64,000 nucleotides of DNA from Methanothrix harundinacea (GTDB lineage Archaea; Halobacteriota; Methanosarcinia; Methanotrichales; Methanotrichaceae). The stretch covers positions 1-64,000 of the forward strand of contig DAXT01000004.1 of NCBI GenBank assembly GCA_002506535.1. Direction: 5' to 3'. Every line of letters starts with the position of its first letter. Position 1 is the stretch's first letter. The notes beneath the pieces are model-generated. The model made no database searches. It saw only the letters and a list, made by a program, of their open reading frames with translations, and was not told the origin of the DNA. Made by a program: the position numbers and the translations under genes. Shown one piece after another: positions 48,039 through 57,111 of the stretch.

Positions 48039-49385
48039 CTACCCGCCCAGCTTTTCAGCGATCTCGTCGATGGAGAGCGCCTCCTGAGATCCCGTCGCCA
48101 TCTCTCTCAGGGTGAACTTTTCGAGCTCCACCTCTCTGGGACCTACTATGACGACATAGCCTGCACCGATGCTGCTCGCCTGTTTCAGCTGGGGCCCTAG
48201 CCCCCTTCCCATGACGTCCAGGACGACGGGGGCCGAAAGGCGGTGGCGGAGGGTCTTCGCGACCCTGACCGCCTCTCCCTTCACCTGGGGGACAAAGACG
48301 ACAGCGATGGGGGGTGGCGGCGTCTCGTCGACGGCGACGATCTCCATGATCCGGTCAAAACCGATACCAAAGCCAGTGGAGGTCGTCTCCTGGCCCCCCA
48401 GGAGGCCTGCGAGCTGGTAAGTCCCGCCGCCGCAGATCTGGTTCTGGGCGCCGAGGCCTGAGGCATAGATCTCGAAGACGGTCCCGGTGTAGTACTCAAG
48501 CCCCCGGACGATCTGGAAGTCCACCGTCCCCTCGACGCCGTAGATCCCGAGGAGGTCCACCACTTCCCGGAAGTGGGGGAGGTTCAAGGCGGTGGGGGCG
48601 GCCCGATCGGACCTCGCCGACCGATCTTTTGCGGCATCAGTTGTGGACGGACCTCTCGATCCGGCCGCTGCCTCGTCGGGGGGGAGATCCTCTGAGATCT
48701 CTGCCAGGTCCTCTGCCAGCTCCTCCGCCCTGTCGAGGGCGCGTCTCCCCCTGAGGTCCAAGAGCTCCTGGAGGCCGAGGTGGTCTCTGCCCATCTCCTG
48801 GAGCTTCTCGGCGAGGAGACCCCTCTCCTTCTTGTCGATGAGCTTCATCACCGCCGGCCTCTCGGCGGCCGGGATCATCCTCATGATCGATCTTATCAGG
48901 CCGAGGTAGCCGATATGGAGGTCTCCGGCGACGCCGGCGCTCCCCACCAGCTCCCCTGCGAGGGCGATCACCTCCGCCTCGGCGTCGGGGCGGTCGCTTC
49001 CGATCAGCTCCGCCCCAAGCTGCCAGAACTCCCGGAACCGACCGCGCTGGGGGCGCTCGTACCGGAAGCAGTTTCCGAAGTAGTGGAGGCGGAGGGGCTT
49101 TGGCGCCTTCTGAAGCTCGTTGACGTACATCCTCATCACCGGGGCGGTCAGCTCCGGCCTGAGGGCGAGGTCGCGGCCGCCCTTGTCTTTGAAGGTGTAG
49201 ATCTCCTCGGTGATCGACGGCCCCGACTTTATGGTGAATAGCTCCAGATGCTCGAAGGTGGGGGTCGATATCTCCTGGTAGCCCCACCGTTCCAAGAGCT
49301 CCACCATCCCCTTCCTGACGGCCCCCCGCCTGAAGGAGTCCGCCGGGAGAAAGTCCCTCGTCCCTCTCGGTCTTTCGATCGTCAT
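48039..49385 (-). CDS. hisS: Histidyl-tRNA synthetase
   Basis: 448 residues, class II synthetase charging tRNA-His. PRGTRDFLP at the N-terminus, motif 2 FRYERPQRGRFREFWQLG, histidine-binding RGLEYYTGTVFEI and GFGIGFDRIME (motif 3). A low-complexity insertion rich in Asp, Ala and Ser (about residues 240-275) separates core elements. AGGTGG before the ATG at 49385 favours this start over 49400. A C-terminal anticodon-binding domain is intact. Confidence 0.95.
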   Translation of the reverse strand: MTIERPRGTRDFLPADSFRRGAVRKGMVELLERWGYQEISTPTFEHLELFTIKSGPSITEEIYTFKDKGGRDLALRPELTAPVMRMYVNELQKAPKPLRLHYFGNCFRYERPQRGRFREFWQLGAELIGSDRPDAEAEVIALAGELVGSAGVAGDLHIGYLGLIRSIMRMIPAAERPAVMKLIDKKERGLLAEKLQEMGRDHLGLQELLDLRGRRALDRAEELAEDLAEISEDLPPDEAAAGSRGPSTTDAAKDRSARSDRAAPTALNLPHFREVVDLLGIYGVEGTVDFQIVRGLEYYTGTVFEIYASGLGAQNQICGGGTYQLAGLLGGQETTSTGFGIGFDRIMEIVAVDETPPPPIAVVFVPQVKGEAVRVAKTLRHRLSAPVVLDVMGRGLGPQLKQASSIGAGYVVIVGPREVELEKFTLREMATGSQEALSIDEIAEKLGG

Positions 49386-49498
49386 GCCACCTTGCGCCAT
49401 GGCTCAAGGCCCCTTATATCTTTTGGGGGGACCCCAAGGACGGGCTTAACTATTTCACCCACCACCACCCTAAGGGGGCGGATGAGGAGGTCGCTGAT

Positions 49499-50602
49499 AT
49501 GAAGTTTGCAGGCAACATCGAGGAGATCGACATCTCCGGGATCAGAAAGAGCTTTGAGGGGGCGGGGCCGGGGGCGATAAACCTCGGCCTCGGCCAGCCG
49601 GACTTCGATACCCCCGACCACATCAAGAGGGCGGCGATCGAGGCGATCGAGGAGGGGTTTACGGGTTACACCATGAACCTGGGGACCGCCGAACTCAGGA
49701 AGGCCATATCCGAGAAGTTCCGGCGGGAGAACGGCCTCGACTACGCCGCAAGCGAGATAATGGTCACCAGCGGCGCCAGCGAAGCGCTCTTCCTCGCCAT
49801 CGCCGCCGTCGTCGACGAGGGGGGAGAGGTCCTGGTGGGAGACCCCGGCTTCGTCTCCTACTCGGCCCTGACGAGGATGACCCGCGGCCGGCCCGTCGGC
49901 GTACCCCTCGACGAGAGGTTCCACCTCACCGCCGGGGCCGTCGCCGAGAGGATAACCCCGAAGACGAGGGCGCTCATCGTCAACTCCCCCAACAACCCCA
50001 CAGGCTCCGTCCAGACGGAGGAGGAGCTGCAGGGGCTGGCACAGCTCGCCGATGACCACGACTTCGCCCTCATCTCCGACGAGGTCTACGAGCACTTCGT
50101 ATACGAGGGGGCCCACGTCAGCCCCGCCCTCTACTCCGACAACGTCATCACCATCAACGCCGTCTCCAAGACCTACGCCATGACCGGCTGGAGGCTCGGG
50201 TACCTGGCGGCGAGGGGCGAGGCCCTGGAGAATATGCTGAAGGTACACCAGTACGTCCAGGCCTGCGCTTCGTCCATCAGCCAGAGGGCGGCCATGGCGG
50301 CGGTCAGCGGCCCCCAGGAGCCCGTCCGGATCATGAGAGAGGAGTTTCGCAGGAGGAGGGACTTCCTCGTATCCGGCCTGCGGTCGATGGGGATCGATAT
50401 GAAAGAGCCGGAAGGGGCGTTCTACGCCTTCCCGAAGGTGGGGGACGGAGACGAGGTCGCCGCCCGGCTGATCCGGGGAGGGGTCGTGACGGTCCCGGGG
50501 TCGGCCTTCGGCTCCAGGGGCAGAGAGCATATAAGGATCTCTTATGCCGCCTCGATGGAGGATCTGAAGACCGCTCTGGAGAGGATGAGAGATATTCTTT
50601 AA
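49499..50602 (+). CDS. Class I/II PLP-dependent aminotransferase
   Basis: 367 residues. INLGLGQPDFDTP, GFTGYTMNLGTAELRKAI, VNSPNNPTGSV, ALISDEVYEHFVYEG and the PLP-lysine motif NAVSKTYAMTGWRLGYL are classic for the aspartate/aromatic aminotransferase (AspC-like) group. Amino donor not determinable. About 45 bases upstream of aIF5A. Confidence 0.92.
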   Translation: MKFAGNIEEIDISGIRKSFEGAGPGAINLGLGQPDFDTPDHIKRAAIEAIEEGFTGYTMNLGTAELRKAISEKFRRENGLDYAASEIMVTSGASEALFLAIAAVVDEGGEVLVGDPGFVSYSALTRMTRGRPVGVPLDERFHLTAGAVAERITPKTRALIVNSPNNPTGSVQTEEELQGLAQLADDHDFALISDEVYEHFVYEGAHVSPALYSDNVITINAVSKTYAMTGWRLGYLAARGEALENMLKVHQYVQACASSISQRAAMAAVSGPQEPVRIMREEFRRRRDFLVSGLRSMGIDMKEPEGAFYAFPKVGDGDEVAARLIRGGVVTVPGSAFGSRGREHIRISYAASMEDLKTALERMRDIL

Positions 50603-50651
50603 ATAGGATCTGTGGTATTCGACGGGATTGTGACGTATTGAAGGTGACGTA

Positions 50652-51035
50652 ATGAAAGAGCAGGTGGAGACAAGAGAGCTTAAAGAGGGAAGGTACGTGA
50701 TCATCGACGACGAGCCGTGCGTCATCAAGAGCATAGCCAAGTCCAAGCCGGGGAAGCACGGTGCCGCCAAGGCGAGGGTCGATGCAGTTGGGATCTTCGA
50801 CGGCCAGAAGAGGTCCATCGTCCAGCCGGTCACAGCCAAGGTCTACGTTCCGATCGTCGAGAGGAAGTCGGGGCAGGTTCTGACGATAGGAGATACCTCT
50901 GCCCAGCTGATGGACAACAACGACTACAGCACCATTGACATTCCCATCACCGATAGCGACCGCGAGAAGCTGGAAGAGGGGAAGGAAGTCTCCTACCTGC
51001 TCGTCATGGGCAGGACGAAGATGGACATGCGTTAG
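50652..51035 (+). CDS. eif5A: Translation factor aIF5A
   Basis: 127 residues. SKPGKHGAAKARVDAVGIF contains Lys35, the hypusination site, and the C-terminal OB fold follows. Promotes peptide-bond formation at difficult stretches. The agmatinase gene begins 5 bases downstream, matching the need for polyamine to modify Lys35. Confidence 0.97.
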   Translation: MKEQVETRELKEGRYVIIDDEPCVIKSIAKSKPGKHGAAKARVDAVGIFDGQKRSIVQPVTAKVYVPIVERKSGQVLTIGDTSAQLMDNNDYSTIDIPITDSDREKLEEGKEVSYLLVMGRTKMDMR

Positions 51036-51040
51036 CCCGG

Positions 51041-51931
51041 ATGTTCAACAGATCCAATTTTGCGGACGCCGACGCCGGCCCGGATGAGGCGGATTTCGTC
51101 ATCGTGGGGGCCCCCTTCGACGCCACCACCTCCTTCCGGCCCGGGACCCGGGACGGCCCCGGAGCCGTCAGGCGCGCATCTTACAACTTCGAGACCTACG
51201 TCCACCGCCACCGGATCGATTTCCGGGATATCAACGTCGCCGACCTCGGAGACCTCGACCTGGGCGCCGACCCCGCCTACGCGAGAGAGACGATCCAGGA
51301 GTCCTTCGCCTTCATACCCGGGGGGGCGACGCCGATATTCATCGGAGGCGAGCATTCCATCACCCCGCCGATCGTCGCCGAGGTGGCCCGGCGTAGGCGC
51401 GGCGAGAGCTGCGCCGACAAAGGCGGCATCGGCGTCATCGTCCTCGACGCCCACCTCGACCTGCGGGATGAGTACGGCGGAACGAAGTACAGCCACGCCT
51501 GCGCCAGCGGCGAGATCCTCCAGACCGACGGGGTGGCCGGCTACGCCTCCATCGGGATAAGGTCCGGGGACCTGAAGGAGTACATCCTCGCCGAGGAGCG
51601 GGGGATCAGCTACTACACCAGCGACGAGGTCCGGGAGCGGGGGATCGAGGCGGTCCTCAATGACGCCCTGGCGGCTGTAGGGTGTGACGAGATCTACCTC
51701 TCCATCGACTTCGACGGGATCGATCCCTCCTACGCTCCGGGGGTCGGAAACCCCGAGCCCTTCGGCCTATCCTCCTGGGACGTCCGGCGCATCGTCGAGA
51801 AGGTGGCGCCAAAGGCCGTCGGCCTCGACGTCTGCGAGATCGCCCCCGCCTTCGACGGCGGCCAGACGGCGGCTTTGGGGGCGAAGCTGATCCGGGAGTT
51901 CATCGCCGCCAAGGCGGCGGCGAAGATGTGA
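51041..51931 (+). CDS. speB: Agmatinase/ureohydrolase
   Basis: 296 residues, binuclear manganese ureohydrolase. Metal ligands: GGEHSITPPI, DAHLDLRDEYGG and SIDFDGIDPSYAPG. Converts agmatine to putrescine and urea for polyamine synthesis. Arginase-family fold; agmatine preference is inferred from family and its coupling with aIF5A. Confidence 0.92.
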   Translation: MFNRSNFADADAGPDEADFVIVGAPFDATTSFRPGTRDGPGAVRRASYNFETYVHRHRIDFRDINVADLGDLDLGADPAYARETIQESFAFIPGGATPIFIGGEHSITPPIVAEVARRRRGESCADKGGIGVIVLDAHLDLRDEYGGTKYSHACASGEILQTDGVAGYASIGIRSGDLKEYILAEERGISYYTSDEVRERGIEAVLNDALAAVGCDEIYLSIDFDGIDPSYAPGVGNPEPFGLSSWDVRRIVEKVAPKAVGLDVCEIAPAFDGGQTAALGAKLIREFIAAKAAAKM

Positions 51932-51999
51932 ACGCCCCAATGTGACCGTCCCAATGTGACCGTCCCAGCAGGATCTTCGGAAGGTCTCAAGACCCCTCT

Positions 52000-52224
52000 T
52001 TAAAGTCGCGGTCTATGGACGGAAGACCCCCGGATCTTCTCCGAGTCCTCTGTAAGCCCCCTCAGGAGATCTTCGTCTTTTATGGCGCCGAAGTAGTCGG
52101 CGAGGTTGATCCGATCCCCCAGAAGGAGCCTATCGATGACGTCGCTGTAGCTCTCGCCCTCTTGCTTCATCCTCTTCAGCGCCTCGTACGTCTCCGGCCG
52201 GAGGGAGATGGTCTTGGTGGGCAT
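52000..52224 (-). CDS. VapB/DUF217-type antitoxin, no toxin adjacent
   Basis: 74 residues: TKTISLRPETYEALKRMKQEGESYSDVIDRLL is the ribbon-helix-helix signature of archaeal VapB-like UPF0330/DUF217 antitoxins. ATG at 52224; the frame continues upstream through a tRNA-like remnant but without support. No PIN-domain or other toxin lies on either side (agmatinase is convergent), so it is an orphan. Confidence 0.78.
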   Translation of the reverse strand: MPTKTISLRPETYEALKRMKQEGESYSDVIDRLLLGDRINLADYFGAIKDEDLLRGLTEDSEKIRGSSVHRPRL

Positions 52225-52267
52225 GCATTTGACTATGTATAAATTCTGATATATTGATCTGGTCTTG

Positions 52268-52345
52268 GGGAATCGGGGGGATCTGAACCCCCAGACCACG
52301 ATCTTCGGGGAACTGAAAGCTAAATCCGCCGCACCGCAGTTGAAT
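52268..52345 (-). other. tRNA-like remnant (T-arm and 3' part)
   Basis: Minus strand GGGGG-TTCAGAT-CCCCC (52276-52292) is a well-formed T-arm with the canonical TTC-A-- loop; upstream sequence has D-arm-like GGCGGATTTAGC and a CTTTCAG anticodon-like segment, but acceptor ends do not pair. It resembles a degraded tRNA (Leu-like architecture) or an integration scar. Confidence 0.35.
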
Positions 52346-52422
52346 TGAGAAGGTATGGCGAACCTGATCAAAAATGATTTGCCTGAAATTCTATCGCCGC
52401 AAGAGCTGGGCGAAGAGGCGGA

Positions 52423-53337
52423 TCACTCCACCCCAAAATAGTCCAGATCTACCCTTTTCACCCTATAAGTTGCGACGTCAGCAACGCCGATGTCATGGTC
52501 GATCATAAACTGAGCGAGCTGTTCACCACCGATCAGGACGATCTTCGGTTGCTGGATCGCCTTGACGTAATCGCTCGCCTCTTTTGTGAACTGGGATGTC
52601 GTGATCAGTACTCCCTTTCCTGCCCGGTTACCCATCAGGCTTCCGGCGAATGCCTGGACCGCGGGCCTTCCCACCGTCCCCTCCCACCTCTTGGCCTGGA
52701 TGTAGACGGCGTCAAGGCCGAGCTTATCCTCCTTGATGATCCCGTCGATGCCGCCGTCGCCGCTCCTCCCGACGGCTTCTCCTGCGTCCCTTCGGGAGCC
52801 GCCGTAGCCCATCGCCACCAGCAGGTCGACCACCAGCTTCTCGAAGAACTCAGGAGAGCACACCATTATCCGGTCCAGAAGATCCAGGGCAAGGTCCCCC
52901 CTCAGGTTCTGGTAGCCTGCTTCCAAGATCTCTTCGGGGGTTTTTATCTTGTCAGCGGCATCATCCTTAAGATCGCTGTTGGCATCTCTGGTGGACCCAT
53001 CCCTAAATTCCAGAAATTCGGGAAATTGCTCCAGATACTTGACGTTGATCTCAAGGGGGTTCTCTTTCAAGACGTCAAGACCTCTATCGTTTATCCGGAA
53101 CTTTCCCCTGCCGGTGCTCTCCAAAAGGCCCGCCTTCTTCATGTAGGTCCTGGCCCAGCCTATTCTGTTTGCGAGCTTCGCCTGCCGTCCGCTGGGAAGG
53201 AGCTCCCGCCTCTCTTCGTCGGTAAGCGCAAACTGATCTGCCAAGGTCTCAATGACCTCGTGAAGGCTGTGCTCTTCTCCGTCTCCCAAGACCTTGAGGA
53301 GCGGAAGCATCACGCTCTGGAAATCTGGAACCGCCAT
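52423..53337 (-). CDS. mrr: Mrr-type restriction endonuclease
   Basis: 304 residues. N-terminal winged-helix Mrr_N domain (about 1-90), linker, then a C-terminal PD-(D/E)xK nuclease fold: FEKLVVDLLVAMGYGG, GRSGDGGIDGIIKEDKLGLDAVYIQAKRW (Asp and QxK catalytic pair), VGRPAVQAFAGSLMG and KGVLITTSQFTKEA. Type IV restriction enzymes cut modified DNA. No methylase is adjacent. Start ATG 53337. Confidence 0.92.
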   Translation of the reverse strand: MAVPDFQSVMLPLLKVLGDGEEHSLHEVIETLADQFALTDEERRELLPSGRQAKLANRIGWARTYMKKAGLLESTGRGKFRINDRGLDVLKENPLEINVKYLEQFPEFLEFRDGSTRDANSDLKDDAADKIKTPEEILEAGYQNLRGDLALDLLDRIMVCSPEFFEKLVVDLLVAMGYGGSRRDAGEAVGRSGDGGIDGIIKEDKLGLDAVYIQAKRWEGTVGRPAVQAFAGSLMGNRAGKGVLITTSQFTKEASDYVKAIQQPKIVLIGGEQLAQFMIDHDIGVADVATYRVKRVDLDYFGVE

Positions 53338-53365
53338 CTATGCCGACCTCGCTGCTGAACCTATC

Positions 53366-53614
53366 TCAGTCCAGATAATTAAGTTCTGTGCTGTCGGTTG
53401 CGTGCCATCGGCCCGAGATCGCCAGGGGGATGAAGACCCGATCGAAAAGCTGACAGGAAAAATGAGCGGCCGGGAGGGGCGCCGCCTCGGTGAAGCTGAT
53501 GGGGTACTCCTCTTCAATGTCGATGATATCAGATCCCTTTCCAGCCTTCGCCTTATCTTCCTCAGGCCTCTTCTCGGCCTGCGGGCCGGTTCCTTTGGGC
53601 ACTATTATCGCCAT
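53366..53614 (-). CDS. Small unknown protein
   Basis: 82 residues, not recognised. Charged N-terminal half (PQAEKRPEEDKAKAGKG) and a more hydrophobic C-terminal half with one Cys. Strong SD GAGGAGGTGA lies just upstream of the ATG, which makes it credible. No signal peptide. Promoter shared with the divergent region that follows; located just upstream of mrr on the same strand. Confidence 0.6.
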   Translation of the reverse strand: MAIIVPKGTGPQAEKRPEEDKAKAGKGSDIIDIEEEYPISFTEAAPLPAAHFSCQLFDRVFIPLAISGRWHATDSTELNYLD

Positions 53615-53917
53615 GATACATCACCTCCTCGGGTCAAAAAGCCAATTATTGATGATCGGAGGATTGATAAATCCAACACTCCCGCGATCGTCAACCCCCT
53701 CAGAAGGTCTTCCCGCCCTCTGATGATTAAAAATAATAATGAACGTGCCGGCCGCAAGGCCGTCTTCCCCTCGGGAAGAGGCGCCGGACCGCAGGACCGC
53801 CGCAGCGGGGCGGATCCGGATGAGGTCTCTTCCGCGGTGGGCTCGAAGGAGATGGGCTCGTGGGAGAAGAGGACGGCCCGGAAGGGCTTTCACCTCAGGA
53901 TCCGAAGGGGTCTTTCG
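53615..53917. other. Intergenic region upstream of a Cys-rich protein gene
   Basis: Contains the SD and promoter side of the small minus-strand gene and a TTAAAAATAATAAT AT-rich box near 53728-53741 facing right. Beyond it the sequence is GC-rich and open on the plus strand, so the true start of the next gene could lie earlier than listed (for example an ATG at 53851). Confidence 0.4.
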
Positions 53918-54562
53918 ATGACGATCCCCGGAGATGAGGTGCGGCTGGCGAGGCTTGAGAGGGCCGCCGCGTCGATCGACGGCGACTCCCTCGACGGGGC
54001 GAAGGGGGCCATAGCCGCCAGATGCCGCATCTTTCTGAAGCAGCTGGACCTGCTCGATGGAGGGCTCGAGAAAGTGAGGACCGCCGGGGACGGACGCCGC
54101 TTCGCCCTCGCCCTATCGATGTTCCTCCTCGCCTCCCTCCCCCTCCGGCCCGAGACCTGCCCCTTCTGCGTCCAGCACTCTGGCGGCAACCGCTGCGAGG
54201 GCTGCGGCTACGCCGAGACCCACGGCGGGAGGTGCGACGCTGAGACCAACGCCTTCGGCCAGCTTGCGGAGGCGGTCGACGACCTCGCCGGCCTTCTTCA
54301 CCGGCTCCGGACCGACGGCGACGCCGGAGCTGTCGATCCCGAGGATGCCAGAAACAAGCTGAAAACGTCCATCGCCCGGTCGCGGGAGGCGGCGGAGAGG
54401 CTCCTGGCCGGGATAGCTGGTGCCGATGTCGGCGAGCTGATGGCGGCGAAGAGAGATTACATCGGAGCGATCCTCGACGCCATCCCCGCCGGGATCATCG
54501 GATCACGAAAGGTCGACGAACCCCTGGAAGGGGTGAGGGAGAAGCTGGCCCGGTACTGGTGA
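53918..54562 (+). CDS. Cysteine-rich hypothetical protein
   Basis: About 214 residues from the ATG at 53918 (uncertain; upstream ATG 53851 possible). Helical N-terminus, then a central metal-binding-like motif CPFCVQHSGGNRCEGCGYAETHGG-RC (two CxxC plus His/Cys), and a helical C-terminus. No family recognised. Reads toward another unknown gene at 54654. Confidence 0.6.
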   Translation: MTIPGDEVRLARLERAAASIDGDSLDGAKGAIAARCRIFLKQLDLLDGGLEKVRTAGDGRRFALALSMFLLASLPLRPETCPFCVQHSGGNRCEGCGYAETHGGRCDAETNAFGQLAEAVDDLAGLLHRLRTDGDAGAVDPEDARNKLKTSIARSREAAERLLAGIAGADVGELMAAKRDYIGAILDAIPAGIIGSRKVDEPLEGVREKLARYW

Positions 54563-54653
54563 GATCAGAGGCCCCGAGGCCCCGAAGGTCTTAAAGATCA
54601 GGTTTCGGCCGATATCAGCCAGCTATTTAAGCTGAGAGGTCGTAGATATCACC

Positions 54654-55109
54654 ATGAGATGCAGCGAGCCTTGCCGCGGGTTCTGCCGGTGGATAGAGAC
54701 GCTGCCCCATCACAGGAAGTACGTCCTCAAGAAGGAAGAGTACCCGAAGCTCCCGAGCTGCTTTCGGGAGACGATCCTGGGGGAGACGGTCCCCGGCTCG
54801 GTCCGGCAGCTCCGGGGGCCGGCGGGGTCCCACGTTCACGAGTTCTCCGACCGGTGGGTCCTCCACCGGGACATCGCCGACGCCGAGGCAGACCCCCTGG
54901 GCCACCTATTGAGCGATGCCCCCGAGTACCTCGTCTCGGCGATAGCGGGGCTCGCCACCGCCCTCCTCGCCAATAAGAAGAGGGACGGCAAGAACGCCCT
55001 CCTCGCCGGGTGGTCGATGACCGCCTTCCTCTTCCTCCTGGGGAGGATGGGAAAGACGATCGGCGAGGACGATAGGGAGAACGAAGCCAAGGCGCCGCGC
55101 CTATCCTGA
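54654..55109 (+). CDS. Hypothetical protein with one membrane-helix segment
   Basis: 151 residues. N-terminal Cys cluster MRCSEPCRGFCRW, a middle HVHEFSDRWVLHRD region and a hydrophobic hairpin (about residues 92-130). Possibly membrane-associated. Not recognised. Start ATG just after GAGGTCG. Confidence 0.55.
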   Translation: MRCSEPCRGFCRWIETLPHHRKYVLKKEEYPKLPSCFRETILGETVPGSVRQLRGPAGSHVHEFSDRWVLHRDIADAEADPLGHLLSDAPEYLVSAIAGLATALLANKKRDGKNALLAGWSMTAFLFLLGRMGKTIGEDDRENEAKAPRLS

Positions 55110-55198
55110 GAAGGGCGGGATCTGGTGGCTCCATCGGTATCCGCGGGTCCGGCCCAGCCCCTTCCGCCCCTCCTCGGCCGGTTTCGTCCCGGCGGAGT

Positions 55199-55256
55199 TA
55201 CGTCCCGATCGGGGTTCGGTTTGGGTTGGTTTGGTTCGGTCCTTGTTCGGGACGTA
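55199..55256 (+). promoter_or_regulatory. Inverted repeat upstream of marC
   Basis: tacgtcccga (55199-55208) and tcgggacgta (55247-55256) are perfect 10-bp complements (more with wobble). The 38-base loop is GT-rich, with the runs ggttcggtttgggttggtttgg. It may be an operator or leader hairpin for marC, which starts at 55274. Confidence 0.4.
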
Positions 55257-55273
55257 GTTGTTGAAAGGTCTCT

Positions 55274-55939
55274 ATGGAGATGACGTCGATGATCGGGGTT
55301 GAAAGCCATATCGCTTACTTCTTCTTCGCCTTCGCCTCGGTCTTCATCATAGTCAACCCCGTGGAGGCGACGATCGTCTTCATCTCCCTCACCCCCGAGG
55401 CCTCCGCCGGGGAGAGGGCGAGGATATCCCTCAGGGCAGCCTCCGTCGCCTTCTTCATCGCCATCCTCTTCGCCCTCACCGGAGACCTCGTCCTCCGGTT
55501 CTTCGGGACGACGATCGACGCCCTCCGGGTCGCCGGCGGGATCCTCCTCTTCATCATGGCCATCGACATGCTGAAGGCCCGGCCAAAGAGGAAGGTGACG
55601 GAGGCGGAGCTGGCCGACGCCGGGGACCGCGAAGACGTATCGATCTTCCCCCTGGCGACGCCGTTATTGACGGGACCGGGGGCGATCACCACCGTCATCG
55701 TCCTGATGGGGACGGCGCCGGGCCCCGCCGAGAAGGTCGCCGTCTTCCTCGCCATAACGGCGACCTTCGCCGCCACCTACCTGATCCTCAGGTCCTCGGA
55801 GTACGTCGGCCAGATCCTGGGGCTGACGGGGATCCTGGTTATGACCAGGATCATGGGGCTCATGCTGGGGGCGATAGCCGTCAACTTCGTCGCTTTTGGC
55901 GCCTGGAACATCTACGCAGGACTGGCAGGGATCTCCTGA
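55274..55939 (+). CDS. marC: MarC family integral membrane protein
   Basis: 221 residues, about six transmembrane helices. FVFASVFIIVNPVEATIVFISLTP-type first repeat (NPVEA) and TPLLTGPGAITTVIVLMG second repeat are the inverted-repeat signatures. Function in archaea unknown, although the family was once linked to multiple antibiotic resistance. Confidence 0.9.
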   Translation: MEMTSMIGVESHIAYFFFAFASVFIIVNPVEATIVFISLTPEASAGERARISLRAASVAFFIAILFALTGDLVLRFFGTTIDALRVAGGILLFIMAIDMLKARPKRKVTEAELADAGDREDVSIFPLATPLLTGPGAITTVIVLMGTAPGPAEKVAVFLAITATFAATYLILRSSEYVGQILGLTGILVMTRIMGLMLGAIAVNFVAFGAWNIYAGLAGIS

Positions 55940-55975
55940 CCTTCGATATCAGATGGGAGATCGAAGCCTTTCGGC

Positions 55976-56827
55976 TCAGAGGTGCCCATCGATCAAAACC
56001 TTCAGGTCTGATTTCGGGATCAATCCTGATATCTTTTCGACGGCGGTCCCGTCCTTGAATATTATCACCGTCGGCACCGCCCTTATATCATATTCATCCC
56101 AGAGCGACGGGTTCTCCTCCATATTCGCCATCCCGAAGACGGCCCCCCCCCTGTACTCCTCCGCCAGCTCCTCGAGGACGGGGGCGAGGCGCCTGCAGTA
56201 GCTGCACCTCGCCGACCAGAAGTTAACCACCATAAGATCATAGACGCCGATCTCGGCACCCATGGACCCCTCCGCCAAGACGATGGGGGATCCGGGGAGT
56301 TGTTGCCGGACCCCTGATCGGAGGCCGAACCTCGCCGACCTCGCCAGCTGTTCATTCAGCCCCTCGTCTCGAAAGCCTGCGACGACCATCCCGAAGGATC
56401 CGACCGCCTCCCCCTCCGCCTCTATCGGATATATCGCCCCCCAGGAGGTCATCGCGCTCCTGGATAGGAGGCCTTTCCCGATATGTCCGCCGTCGTCGGC
56501 CTCGACCTTCACCCCGACGCAGTTCACCTCCATCGACGCCTTGAGGACGGGGGCGAGGGAGTTTGTGGATATGGGGGCGGAGAAGCTGAGGACCGCTACG
56601 TACCCCTCGGCCCCCGAGGCCGGGTCCAGGAGGGTCGTCCCCCAGGAGATGTACCCCTCCTTCACCTCTCCGGGCCTCGGGACGACGGTCAGGGCCGATC
56701 CCGAGAGGTCGACCTCGACGATGTAGGGGGAGTCGAGCCCCACGGGGAGGATGGAACCCCTCGATGGCGAGGTCGATAAGAGAAGGACTCCGAGGATCAG
56801 AAAAGCCAGGAGAGGTTTCGATCTCAT
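55976..56827 (-). CDS. Secreted thioredoxin-like (TlpA-type) protein
   Basis: 283 residues. Signal peptide (RSKPLLAFLILGVLLLSTSPSRG), a 170-residue N-terminal domain of unknown type, then a thioredoxin domain with NFWSARCSYCRRLAP (CxxC) and the cis-proline RAVPTVIIFKDG. Likely acts in disulfide exchange outside the membrane. Confidence 0.82.
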   Translation of the reverse strand: MRSKPLLAFLILGVLLLSTSPSRGSILPVGLDSPYIVEVDLSGSALTVVPRPGEVKEGYISWGTTLLDPASGAEGYVAVLSFSAPISTNSLAPVLKASMEVNCVGVKVEADDGGHIGKGLLSRSAMTSWGAIYPIEAEGEAVGSFGMVVAGFRDEGLNEQLARSARFGLRSGVRQQLPGSPIVLAEGSMGAEIGVYDLMVVNFWSARCSYCRRLAPVLEELAEEYRGGAVFGMANMEENPSLWDEYDIRAVPTVIIFKDGTAVEKISGLIPKSDLKVLIDGHL

Positions 56828-57028
56828 CGGAGAAGAGGGATACCCCCGATCCTAGGAGAAGGTTTCGCTCCCGGCCCCTCAAGGCCGTCTGCGCCAGGAG
56901 CGTCTCCGGGGGGGAGAGCCGGCAGCGGAGGCGTCGGCAAACTATTTATCCATCTCGCCTCAACTCTCTTCGGAGGGGTGCGACCGATATCAGGGGAAGG
57001 AGCATCCCGGTTTTGCATCGATGCCAGG

Positions 57029-57111
57029 GCGGGGGTTGCCAAGTGGCCAAAGGCGCGGGACTTAAGATCCCGTCTCGCAGGAGTTCGCGGGTTCGAATCC
57101 CGTTCCCCGCA
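57029..57111 (+). tRNA. tRNA-Leu (anticodon TAA)
   Basis: Acceptor GCGGGGG pairs with TCCCCGC (57104-57110), discriminator A at 57111. Anticodon arm CGGGA-CTTAAGA-TCCCG, extra arm typical of Leu (long variable), T-arm GCGGG-TTCGAAT-CCCGT. No intron and no encoded CCA. TATA-like AACTATTTATC lies about 85 bases upstream. It is the insertion site of the AT-rich island. Confidence 0.95.

Noticed and set aside
53294..53917. Extension of the Cys-rich protein gene upstream to 53294
   Set aside because: The extension overlaps mrr and the small minus-strand gene and reads as antisense of both; the shorter start is preferred.
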